Shown here piece by piece: positions 1 through 10,694 of a stretch of DNA of 64,000 bases. Positions within the stretch are counted from its first letter, which is position 1; each line of letters begins with the position of its first letter. This DNA is from Lingula anatina. Its lineage: Eukaryota > Brachiopoda > Lingulata > Lingulida > Lingulidae. Made by a program: the position numbers and the translations under genes. Location of the stretch: NCBI RefSeq assembly GCF_001039355.2, contig NW_019775608.1:171280-235279 (forward strand), written 5' to 3'. Below the pieces are notes generated by a model that made no database searches, had not been told where the DNA came from, and saw nothing but the letters and a program-made list of their open reading frames with translations.

Positions 1-82
1 CGAACATCATTTGCCTGCTCTGGCGTTAAAAACTCTTCGAACAATTCGCAAAAGTTTCGGGAGTTGGCCAGACCTCACGAAG

Positions 83-3000
83 ATGAAACCAGACATCCAA
101 CCCAGACACAACATGAGCGTCAGTCTTCCAAATTTGGTATTGGGATCTTCAGTCATGTCCCTCCCTCGTGTCAAGGAAGATGAAGAAGATATCCCGGTGT
201 CAGCTGCTGAAGAAGAACTGCGAGGCATGTGTGATCACGTGGACAGCGGCTGGTCATGGGTTGTCATGGTGGCAGGAGCAGTGGGACTCTTCCTTTGTAA
301 CGGGTACTGGTATAGTTGCGGTCAGTGATTGGTTTTATTATTTGAACCGCAAAGAAGATGTTATTTATTATTTACTCGATATTAGAATGCATTAAGACAG
401 TTTTATTAAAAGTTTCATTTATTAAGGCATTAAAACGGATCACGATTTGTCCCACCAAAGCTGCTTTACATACACTATATATACACAGTGTCTCAATAAC
501 TTGTTGCATTCCAGGTGTCTTCTATCTACCATTATTGGAAGATCTTGGTGAAGGGGACGTTCTCACGTCCATGGTGGGTTCTGTGTTTCTGGGGCAGACA
601 ATGTTATCAGGTACAAAGAGCAGCGTTGCTGATCGACTTTTTTATATTACGGCATATGCATTTATGGCTGGGCGTTGTTATAAATATCCTTGTCACGTGA
701 AATAGTCATATTCAGAGTTTTTTTTTACACACATGCAATACTGCAGATTTCTTTTCAGTTTAATCAACTTCTGAGTATTCTGGGTTGATAGTGGTATTCA
801 TAGTCAAAACGGGTAGAAAAACTCACGCTAGGTTATCAAGCAATAAGCTCTCTGGATGTAGCATTGGATGTGAGTGAAATACAGCAATATTGGTTATTTC
901 GTCCCTGATTCCAGGCTCCATGGCTGTGTGACAAGTATAACAAATGAAGCCCTTTCTCTGTTCTTCGTTGGACCAGGGAATTAGATCGTAGACGTCTACG
1001 ATATACATGTAATTCTCTGGTTGCACCAAACTGTTAAGTGAAACAACTTTCTGGTAAACCACATGGCAACATGGATTGCTTTTTATTTGGTTATCATTTC
1101 CAGGTTTCCTGGCCAGTATACTGTGTGACAAGCTGGACTGTAGGAGAGGCTGTATGATAGGAGGGCTGTTCGCTGCCACTGGTCTGGTGGGAAGTTTCTT
1201 TGCCAGCAACTGTACACATGTCATTATATCATTTGGGGTGTTTTCAGGTATGTATGGAATACGTAAGGCTATCCCATGAACCGTAGTCTTGGCTTTGGAT
1301 TTTTTTTTTGGAAAATTTGAGGCATTAATTGTGAATAAATAGTAACGCCTCTGCTATAGTGCCGTGTTCCATCTAATTTTTCTGTTTATATTATGTTTGT
1401 TCGTCTTTCTAGGTGTAGGCCTAATGTTTTGCTACCAAGCGGTTCATATCAGCGTATCCCACTACTTCAGCGCCAAAAGATCCCTTGCCATTGCCATCAT
1501 GCAAACCGGAGGCAGTATGGGACAATTAGTTTGGGGACCGCTGACACACTACTTCATTGACATCTACACATGGAGAGGGGCGTTTTTAATGCTCTCGGCT
1601 TTCAGTCTGCATTTAATAGCAGTTGGAGCGTTGTTACGACCCCACAGAAATGAGTACCTTCACAAGAAACAGAAAAGTGGTAGCGTCTTTGAAATAACTG
1701 TACTTCAGAATATTCCATTTGACCTCTTAATATTCAATACCATATTGATGGCTTTGGTGATTGGGATGTTTTTCCTTCATTTTCCTGCGTATGCCGTTTA
1801 CTCGGGGACATCAGTGCACGCGTCTTCATTACTGCTTGGCGCTATTGGAATAACTGGCCTCGTTCTGAAACCACTTTTTGGCGCCGTTATGAATCACCCG
1901 GATGTGGGTATGTGGACGGTTTACAGCATATCGCAATCGGTCTGTGGTGTCGTAACATTGTTGTGCCCGTTTTTTATGGTAAACTTTACAGGACAGTTAA
2001 TGTATGCGGTAATATTTGCTATATACGTGACGCCTTTCTTCACTGGAATTGTTGCTATAACATTGGATAGTGTAGTCCCCAAACATTATGGAGCCTCGTT
2101 GGGAATACTGTCGAGTGCTGTGGGACTTGGTTATTTCTTTGGGCCCATAATAGGAGGTACGACTCTTTTCTGACACACATTTTTTAAGCTAGTACTAGAG
2201 GAAGTAAAGAAACAGAGAAAAAGATTACCAGACAGACAGCCAGGCAGACGGACAGACGCACAGACGGGCGGACCAACAGATAAACGACATGATTGACTGA
2301 GTAGTTGTTACTAACATACTAACCCACTGGAGTATAATAAAACAGTGACATTTACTAATTTACTGACTAAGGAATGGATTTTATAAATAGATGAACAGCA
2401 GAAAATTATGAATATCCAACATGTACATGTGGACTGGCATGTGGAAAGACTGACGGGTTAGCAAATGAATAGCCATTCTGAAATTCTTTGCAATGTGTAA
2501 AAACAGCATCTTTATCATTTGACAACAACGTGTATCATTTGAAAGTAGAATACAAAGAAAAGACGCGGGCATGATTAATAGAAAGAACCGTAGACCACCG
2601 TGTGTGTGTGTATATACCCCGGTTATTAATGTATCAACACATTTTCATATGTAATATATCATACACGTATTCCATAATTTGATGTCAGCTATTTGAGCAA
2701 TACTTTCTGTAGATGAATTCGCGTTATTTAATGTATTTTTCAGACTGGAAATATCGGCTAAAAGTGTGATTCCATATTAGCTGCTGTTTGTTTCCAATTG
2801 TTATCTTGTTATTTTCAAGGTTGGGCGTATAGCGTCACGGGGTCGTATGCAGCAGCCATGCAGTTCGCAGGTAAGACTTGCTGTTTTGTTCCAATAATAA
2901 AAACATATGTAGAACAATACAAATACTAAACAACATCCTCTATATTTTCTATTCGGTGCATACGTTGTATTCAGAAAATGTAATGGTTCTATTTTTATTA

Positions 3001-3320
3001 ATTATTTGAACAGGCGCGGTTTAAATCCGTCATATATGAAATATTAGGTTGAGAAACATTTCAAAAACAAAAGTCAGTTCTCATTATGTTTTTTCACAGG
3101 TGGCTGTTTATTTGTGAACACGCTGACTATGATGGCAACGAAGGTGACGCCCACTAAGACTATCAGTGAGGATACAATGCAGGATAATAAGCTCAATGAC
3201 GTTACTTCCGGTTGCCATGTCAATATCTGTCCTTCTCCTGATTTTACCAAAGATGCCGAGAAGCTGAAGGCAGCGTCTCATTCAGATATACCTGTTAAAT
3301 CAAGTAATATGCATTCATAA
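83..3320 (+). CDS. SLC16-type monocarboxylate transporter, paralogue 1 (six exons, complete)
   Basis: Predicted plasma-membrane proton-linked carrier of the major facilitator superfamily, SLC16/MCT group; the substrate cannot be told. Exons read from splice sites: 83-320, 515-610, 1104-1247, 1413-2156, 2820-2870 and 3100-3320, all joined in phase 1, giving 497 residues. Residues 54-59 are DSGWSW, the MCT hallmark that opens TM1. The loop 4-5 signature is visible as HYFSAKRSLAIAIMQTGGSMG near residues 176-196 (exon 4). The long exon 4 carries TM4 to most of TM11, including a basic cytosolic loop around HKKQKSG. The C-terminal tail is short and hydrophilic. I chose ATG 83 because the following SVSLPNL segment is shared with the neighbouring paralogue; an upstream 5' exon outside the window is possible. 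Oddity: the TM8 position normally Arg in MCTs is Lys312 here (LKPLFG). A possible polyadenylation hexamer lies at 3875-3880. Confidence 0.88.
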
Positions 3321-4234
3321 GCTAAACGTTTAATTGTTTTGTGTCTTGTTGTGCAAGAAGGGGGGCGTGTCCTATAAAGCACAGAATGTACTGTTCGTCA
3401 AGTGGTTTAAAAATGTGCATTGCGTTTGAATACATATAAGAAATCTTGAAAAGAAAACCGAGTGGCGCCAGAGTCGGGGTTTTTACCTAATTCCCAAGGT
3501 TTCTAACGTATTTGTGCTTCTTCTGGACTCTCAGATGAAGGGTCATAATGAAGAAGATATATCAATGTTCTATCCACTGTGCACAAACCAAGAATTGGTG
3601 AAAAGTTTAACATATTTTTGTTGTGCAATTAAATATTAAACATTGGGGCCTCCAACCAGGGGCCTCAAACCAGGGGCCTCCAAAATTAAGAATGTTTGTT
3701 GTGTAATTTCACACAATGTATGAAAGTACAAATCGATGTTAAGTGTATATCACAGTACGACGTCCTAGCCTTTTTCTTTGTATCTTAATTTTGACGTTTG
3801 AAATGGTATTGTATCAGTGAATTACCATTTCTAAATAATGTCCTCTTTGGAACCTGTTTTTCACGAAGTTTTCAAATAAATGGCCGATAAGCATTTACGT
3901 AAAATGAACAAAATAATCATTAATGTAAGTAAATATGTGACAAACATACGATATACGTTTATTTCGTAAATATTATTATTTACGTTATATGTTATCGTTT
4001 TATTTCACTGAAGGCATATGCGCTAAAACTATCTTACTCCCAGACGTTGCTTGGACATAGAACTAGTCATATTTGACGTCTTTATGGGCATCTCCGGGCT
4101 ACCAGTGAACACATTACTCATTGACTGACAGCTGCCATGTGGAAACACGTCTGCCAGACCGACTGCTTAAGGCATCCGTTGTTTGTTCCAGACACAAAAG
4201 CTTTCTTACGTTACTTGATTTTCATAATAACCAT
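3321..4234. other. Convergent intergenic spacer between the two MCT genes
   Basis: This holds the two 3' UTRs. I see AATAAA on the plus strand at 3875-3880 and its complement at 3958-3963 and 3999-4004, so the two transcripts may end within about 100 bp of each other or overlap. There is a short imperfect duplication (ggggcctccaaccag then ggggcctcaaaccag) around 3645-3680. No coding sequence is supported. Confidence 0.5.
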
Positions 4235-4625
4235 TCATAGAGAATTTCTAAAATCAACATTCTCAGTGGAGCCAATGGGTTCACTCGGGCAATAATTGGC
4301 GCGGCCAGAAGTCACGTGATCCAGTTTGCCTACTTCTGCCATTTTCTCTGTGGAATTCTTGCCAGATGAAAGCTTCAACGCAAACATGACGACAGTATTG
4401 ACCAGGAGGCAACCGCCTATATGGAAAAAATGCACGTGGTTGTTTAAGAATTATCCATTTGCCATACGTTTTTTCACTTAATGTTTAAGAATAATTTTTA
4501 AAAAGTAATGAGCATTCTCGCAATGTGTGAGTTGAAAGAGAACCCCTGCATTTGACTCAGTGGTCTTACCAGCAATCTACACGCCTGATGCATATTTAAC
4601 ATGCCTGTATATATAGACTGAAAAA

Positions 4626-4668
<43 letters not shown>

Positions 4669-6399
4669 TGCAAATTGCACGCCTGATGCATAGGACCCTG
4701 TCAAAGAATACACCCAACCTGAAAAACAATAACAAAAAACATAAATAAATAAAAAGCGAAAACGGGGGCACTGCATTCAATTGACGCTGATGTTTTACCT
4801 GATATATGAGATACTGCATGGATATACATGTAAAATCGATTCTCTTTTTTCAAATGAGAGGAAGCGAAATAAGTTATTTGTTACAGAAAAAAGCGAACCC
4901 CTAAATGTGCCTATTATTCAGATGTCTAAAGACGGGAACAAATAATTGTAGGTCGGGCATTCACCTTTCCACTTATAATTACGCGAATGCGCGGTTAACT
5001 CATTTCCGCTGGTCGTAGTGTCATGCCTCTTTCTGTGTTCCGGAAAAAGGCAGGAAACCACGGCAAGCGGAAAAGGATTAACCGCGCATTACAGGGGCGG
5101 ATCCAGAGATATTTTCTGACAGGCTTCCGCATTATCTTTATTGATCCATGCTCCACTTTTGACCGTCTTCCGACAGAAAAAATAGATATCTGTTAATGTA
5201 AACTTGAAAATCTGACCGTCTTCCGGAAGACCCAGAAGACGGCCTAAATCCGCCCCTGCATTATATGTGGCACAGTGAACATCCGCGGGTGTCACGTGAA
5301 TTGATACCTCCAATGAAAGGTCCTAGGAGTAATCCGACACCTGATCCAGACTGGAAGAGTGCCAGTGCTGCCCCTTGGTGTTTGGACTCCACACACTCTA
5401 ACGTCATGGCTGCAAATCCGGCGAAATAAGGAGTGGTGTAGGTGCCGAAAATCAAAACAAATATCACTTGTCCAGAAAAATCGGTCATAAAAATCGGAGA
5501 TATGATCATTATGACACCAACTAGCGTTTGTGAAATGCTGAAAACAGTCCACATGTCAACATCCGGATGATTCATGGCTGCTCCAAAGAGAGGCCGTAGG
5601 AAAAGACCTGTAAATCCTATGAGAGAAAGAAGCAATGAAACTTTGTGAACGGACGTTCCTGAGGACACTGCATAAGCGGGAAGGTGGAACAGTAATAACC
5701 CAAGAACCACATTCATCAACGCAGCGTTCAGCATTATAAGTAAGAGAGACACGTTCTTCAGCACCGTAAAGTCGAACAGGACGCCAGTTTTAAGTTTCTT
5801 ATGAAGGTGCTCTTTTCTGTGAGGCCGCAGTAAAGCTGCCACTACCAACAGGTGTAAACTGATAGCAGACAGTAACAACATGGCTCCTCGCCAGGTGTAT
5901 TCATCCACAAAATAGTGTGTAAGTGGAGCGACGACCACCTGTCCGACGCTGGACCCCACCTGAATAAAGGCCATGGCGAATGGTCGTCTCTCCTGAAAGT
6001 AGTAGGCCACACTGACCTGGACGGCAAGGTAACTGATAATCAGGCCAGCACCTGGGGAGAGGGCGTTCAATGGATTAGATGTGGTGATATGACGTATATA
6101 TGACGTATATATTAGGAATGTTTAGTAGTAATTACGTTCCGTTTTGCAAAATTGCCCGAAAGACTATAAGAATGGCGCAAGTTTTCATCTTTGAGGCAAC
6201 AGAGAAGAGAGAGAGAAATAGAGAGCTAAACGGATTTGAATTGTTAACTATAAACAATTTCTTGTGGTACATACATGTGCATATGAATTTTACCAGATGT
6301 CACGAACACATTTTGCAAGCTATTAACTAATCATTCATTCGGATTTCCAGTTTTATTCAGTACTTTTATCTAAAGGCCAATTTGCGACACAACCATGTT

Positions 6400-6430
<31 letters not shown>

Positions 6431-7841
6431 CGCATTGCAGCTATGTAATTTGGTCATATGTGTTCGTAAATGAGATAAAGGAATACCTGTAACTATGCCG
6501 AACGAGGCTATGAGGAACGCACAGCTTTTGGCAAAGAAGCTTGCGCCAAGTCCAGCTGCAGTGAACACAGCGCCTAGAGCACATGTCTGACGACAACCCA
6601 GCTTGTCACATAATATGGAAGCGATAAATCCTGAAAGATATGTTCGACATCTCAGCAAACAGAACGTTTTATAATGTGACCATATAGTGACCATAACATT
6701 TTTTTCCTGATTATATAGAAGTTTAAATAACGTTGTAATAACATGTAATAACTGTGTTTGTTGGGATGCCTGCCATTCTCTCAAGTTTCCAAACAGTTAA
6801 CATGTATGTGCCAATCTACCAACACGTGATCCTCTCTTATTAATTGCCTTTTTTTTTTACAATTAATGCAGTTTAGATGTCGTAAATATGGTTTATTTTA
6901 GCCTTAGAATGCCACTCAATAACAAAACTCGTATTTAACTACAACGGTACATTAATGAAGATGATACATTAAATACGGAATCGTCACTTGTAAAGAAAAA
7001 AACTTTTTGTTACATACCGGATACAATGCAGTTGCCCAACAGTACCGAACCCACCAGTGACGTCATGACTTCTCCCTCACCTATTTTGGAAAAGAATGAA
7101 TTTGTCCCTCTGAAGATAGGTAAAATAATGCATACATATGATATAATATGTAAAACATTAAAATTCTGGTCCTTACTAGTTGGACGTAACTACACGCACA
7201 CGGTATGTTGTAGCAGCAGAGTCCTCTTCCCCGGGAATGTCATGGCCGAATTGTTGTTTTATTAATTTTGCAGAGATATACGGGCTATTATACATAGACC
7301 TTGAATAAAAATATAAAAAAATAACTATTTTCTCTTCGAAATGAGAAATTAAGTGTATTATCCGTCCAGGGTTACCTTTAACCATCCCCCGACCAACTCT
7401 CAGTTGCTGTACGCTATTTTGGTTCGAATGGTATTGAGTATCTTATCGTCACTTGTTCTCCTGCACAGAACGTCTGACCCTCCACATCCGTGATGCTTCC
7501 CCTTGATTTTTTTTATTTTGGACCGTTTATGAAAGGCAGGCGTATCTACGAACGACATATGTAAAAACCTATGATGCCCCTTGGCACTTACCGCAGCTAA
7601 AAGAATAACCATTCACAATGAAAGGCGCCAGTGCCCCCGCTACCATGACAACCCAAGACCATCCACTGTCCACGTGATCACACAGAACCAATCCCGCCAG
7701 CTCATTCTTTAGGGACGGTTCTGCGAGGTTCTCTTCAGCTTGCTCCTCGCGAGGTAGAGAAACAAGTGAGGTCCCCAGCATCAAATTTGGAAGGCTGACG
7801 CTTAAGTTGCCTCTCGATCTGTTGTTGGACTTCTGCGTCAT
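4235..7841 (-). CDS. SLC16-type monocarboxylate transporter, paralogue 2 (six exons, complete)
   Basis: Second MCT-like carrier, convergent with the first. Exons on the minus strand: 7841-7592, 7107-7018, 6630-6487, 6051-5308, 4718-4668 and 4416-4235, giving 486 residues. Exons 3, 4 and 5 are exactly 144, 744 and 51 nt, as in the paralogue, with the same phases, so the two arose by duplication. The hallmark DSGWSW occurs near the end of exon 1, followed by a hydrophobic TM1. The loop signature appears as YYFQERRPFAMAFIQVGSS in exon 4. The TM8 arginine is retained (LRPLFG). In exon 2 the acceptor that keeps frame is the second AG of cagAG. ATG 7841 follows the conserved pattern of the paralogue; an 11-codon upstream ORF overlaps it. 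Candidate polyadenylation signals for this strand lie at 3958-3963 and 3999-4004. The substrate is unknown. Confidence 0.87.
4626..4666. repeat. (ATT)n microsatellite touching an MCT exon 5 donor
   Basis: About 13 ATT triplets. On the minus strand the array starts immediately at the GT of the exon 5 splice donor, so the intron begins GTAATAATAAT. The reading frame stays open through the array as a poly-Asn run. Confidence 0.95.
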
Positions 7842-7873
7842 TTTTTCTTTCGTGCCTTTGGACAACTCACCAT
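7838..7873 (-). promoter_or_regulatory. Short upstream ORF overlapping the MCT paralogue 2 start
   Basis: An ATG at 7873 opens an 11-codon frame. Its TGA overlaps the main start as ATGA (7841-7838). If the transcript begins upstream of 7873, this is a termination-reinitiation arrangement. The ATG is also followed by GTGAGT, so it could instead mark a splice donor of an untranslated exon. Confidence 0.4.
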
Positions 7874-9669
7874 CGAGCTAAGGAATGCTTGCAAGTATAC
7901 AATGTAGATCAATGTAGTTGTTGACGATACTTGAAAAAGGAAACGGAAAAACATATGAATCTCTTCCTCTCTTCATCTCTCTCTTGCACACACACACACA
8001 CACTCTCTCTCTCTCTCTCTCCCTTAACGCATTCTCTGGACTCAGGAGATAAAGGTTCAATAGATTTTAAAAGCGCTTTAACCCCCCCCCCCGCCCCCCA
8101 ACCCCTTTCGCAAAGAGGCGTCACGCTTCAAACAGGTTCGTTTTCTGTCAAGGGAATTCTCTCTGGACAAAACGACAGCAGAAATCTATTCATAGTATGG
8201 GCTTACATACAGACTTGAATGTATCATAAAAACCGGTTAGGTTAATCTTTAGTGTATCTAGTGTCAGCACAGCGGTGTAGGTTAACTGCTGTCATCTGTA
8301 CTCTTGTGTTTGGAAAAGCTAAATGTCAGTGATTTGAACAGTGGATCGTAACCAGAGTTCACCTTGATGTTTACGATTATCAGGTCACACGAACAACTGT
8401 TACAGAATGCTATCAGTTGCGTCCTCATTAAGTAAACAGCATCCAGATAAATCGAGACGAGGTTGATGTTGGCTTGCATACTGCAGGGCCATGAGCACGG
8501 CCGTATTCACAAGGGACATAAGAACAGAACTGAACAGAATTAGTAAGTCTCACCTGTACCACAGTCGTAGATTATTTACGTGTACTTTTCTCCAACGAGA
8601 CTGCAGGAAAGTGCCATGAATGAATTTGAGTCATATTCATGCATATCTACTGAAAATTCAATATGTGGCGCTGGTAGAGAGTAATCTGTGCTAGTGTAAA
8701 TGGCACAGCTCTCGGTCAAATGCATATCACTTACTTCTATCCTCTCTACCTTCAACACACATTCACAACATGTGCGTCAGTGGCCTGGCCATGCGCTATG
8801 ATAACCTACCATTGGGGTTCATGGCCCTCTGTAGTCTCAACCATACCACGACCATGACACTGCTGCACGCGTGTGAGCTGCATGCATACGGCTCATAATC
8901 ATATGGAAAGCAAATGCACCTTTTGAAATGCAGACAGTCCTACGATTGCTTGCACCTGAAACTGAAGAACGCCGTGCGTTTGCTCTATGAAAAAACTGGC
9001 TACCGCGTTAACAGATTTAGATATTCGCGTTAGACCCCCTGAGGTCATGGTCCACAACGCAATGCCGACGCAGAAAAGAAACCACTGCTTGATGCAGCAG
9101 GTAAAAATGCGTATACATGTAGCTCATACTGCCACGCACTGGGTAATCTACCGTCTATACCCACAGCCCCCTTATCGCTTGTTTTTTTATATTGACAGGA
9201 AAATGTAGTACTCGTTGGGAAAAGAGCCAAGACGTACTATTACCGTAGCCAGGAGTTGTCTTCTAGTGTCTGAAAAGACTTTACTCCAGAACATACTACA
9301 CTATATATTAAAAACAAAATATAAATATAAAGAGATATAAGAATATAAAGAGTTAAGTAAGATACCTGAGCCAGATGCTGGGTGAATGAGCTATTTTATC
9401 ATGTCTGCGATCTTTCATGGGAACTGACGGCGTTTCACCCTGATGCTGGTAACCACGTGACCGCACATGAACCGTTTTCAGAGGCTTTGTTCGTCGAGCG
9501 CGACTCAGTCCTAACATATTGATGAGGACGTTAGATGTATCAAGGAATTCAAGCGATCGTGGTATACATGACTCTTTAAATGGGTACTTTGGGGTATGAG
9601 GGACCCATCCTTTCCGTTAATATCTCGCTAACGCAGTTACTGTGGCTATAGGGGCCTATATATATACAC

Positions 9670-9718
<49 letters not shown>

Positions 9719-10572
9719 TAAAAAGAAATAAAAAACAGCAGTTATTTTACCCCTACCGGCATGTCAGTCATATGCATGAGGGGCGGGTGGGTCGCATAAT
9801 ACCCATCTATTGACCCGGTCTCCTGGTTTTGTCTGCACATCTCCACACGAATGGCCCTTCTTATGTCATTTCGTATTTCTTAACCGTGTTAATAAAATGC
9901 TGGTAAAGAGTCATACCCTACTTACTTGTATTTCAGAGAGAATCGAGGTGTCCGCTTGTTTCTCGCTTTTTGTCTTTCACCAACGTTAAGATAAGTTATT
10001 AAATCATAGGCCACAGGTGGCAGTTTTGTCAACAGTCTCAATCTTTGAATGCTAAAAAAAAGGTCATGGGTTTATGAATTTATTTTGCATTTTGCCCTTT
10101 AACATGTCTTTGGATACATTTTTCTCTATCCCATTACATAAAAAATATCTTGTTGCTGAGTATTGCGGTATGTTGAATCTTCAAATCTACATAATTAATC
10201 AAGCGTTTATGTACCGGATATTTTACCGGCATCTTTGACTGGCACGATGCAAGGAATGTCGTAAATGTACTTGTAGCACGCGAGATTCAGTCAATGAATC
10301 TCGTTTACTTGATATTTATATGTTCACCGTGATATTCACCATAATATTACGTTACTGCATGGGCAACAGTTGATGTCAGTATGATACATAAATAGATAAG
10401 TGTTCATAACTGCTATCAAAAGTCATTCCTTTCATTAGAACATCACGATTTTTTTTCCATTGACAGACCTTTTAATTTTAAAAGCGTGAATGGTTTGCGG
10501 TCGGTTCAGCAATATATTCCCCTAAGGAGAAAATTGTTCTTAGTCAAACTTTTTCCTTTACTTGGGTGATCG
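7874..10572. other. Intergenic region between MCT paralogue 2 and the Pax3/7 3' end
   Basis: No supported coding sequence. It contains the promoter side of the minus-strand MCT gene, a (CA)n-(CT)n tract at about 7988-8023, a C-rich run near 8080-8102, and a (TA)n-(GT)n microsatellite at about 9658-9717. The rest is AT-rich unique-looking sequence, including the presumed 3' UTR of Pax3/7 near 10.1-10.57 kb. Confidence 0.5.
9658..9717. repeat. (TA)n-(GT)n compound microsatellite
   Basis: An alternating TA block is followed by about 19 GT dinucleotides, a sequence able to form Z-DNA. It lies in the spacer between MCT paralogue 2 and Pax3/7. Confidence 0.95.
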
Positions 10573-10694
10573 TCAAGGTGAAATGTTTTCGATTTCCGTT
10601 TTCTTTTCCGATGTACATGTATGCAGAGATACAATGGCGGCGGCATGTTCCCTTGACCTCATACGAAGCTTTGCGAGACTCTCGTCAGCTGACG
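10573..10694 (-). CDS. Pax3/7: Pax3/7 exon 9, OAR motif and stop codon
   Basis: In phase with exon 8, this exon reads [18 protein letters not shown], a clear OAR (Otp, Aristaless, Rax) motif. About 19 basic and polar residues and a TGA stop follow. The acceptor is the second AG of attagAG. The OAR motif is known at the C-terminus of many paired-class proteins and acts as a transcription-modulating tail. Confidence 0.85.

Noticed and set aside
7931-8218. 95-codon plus-strand frame with THTHTLSLSLS
   Set aside because: Driven by the CA/CT microsatellite and the poly-C run.
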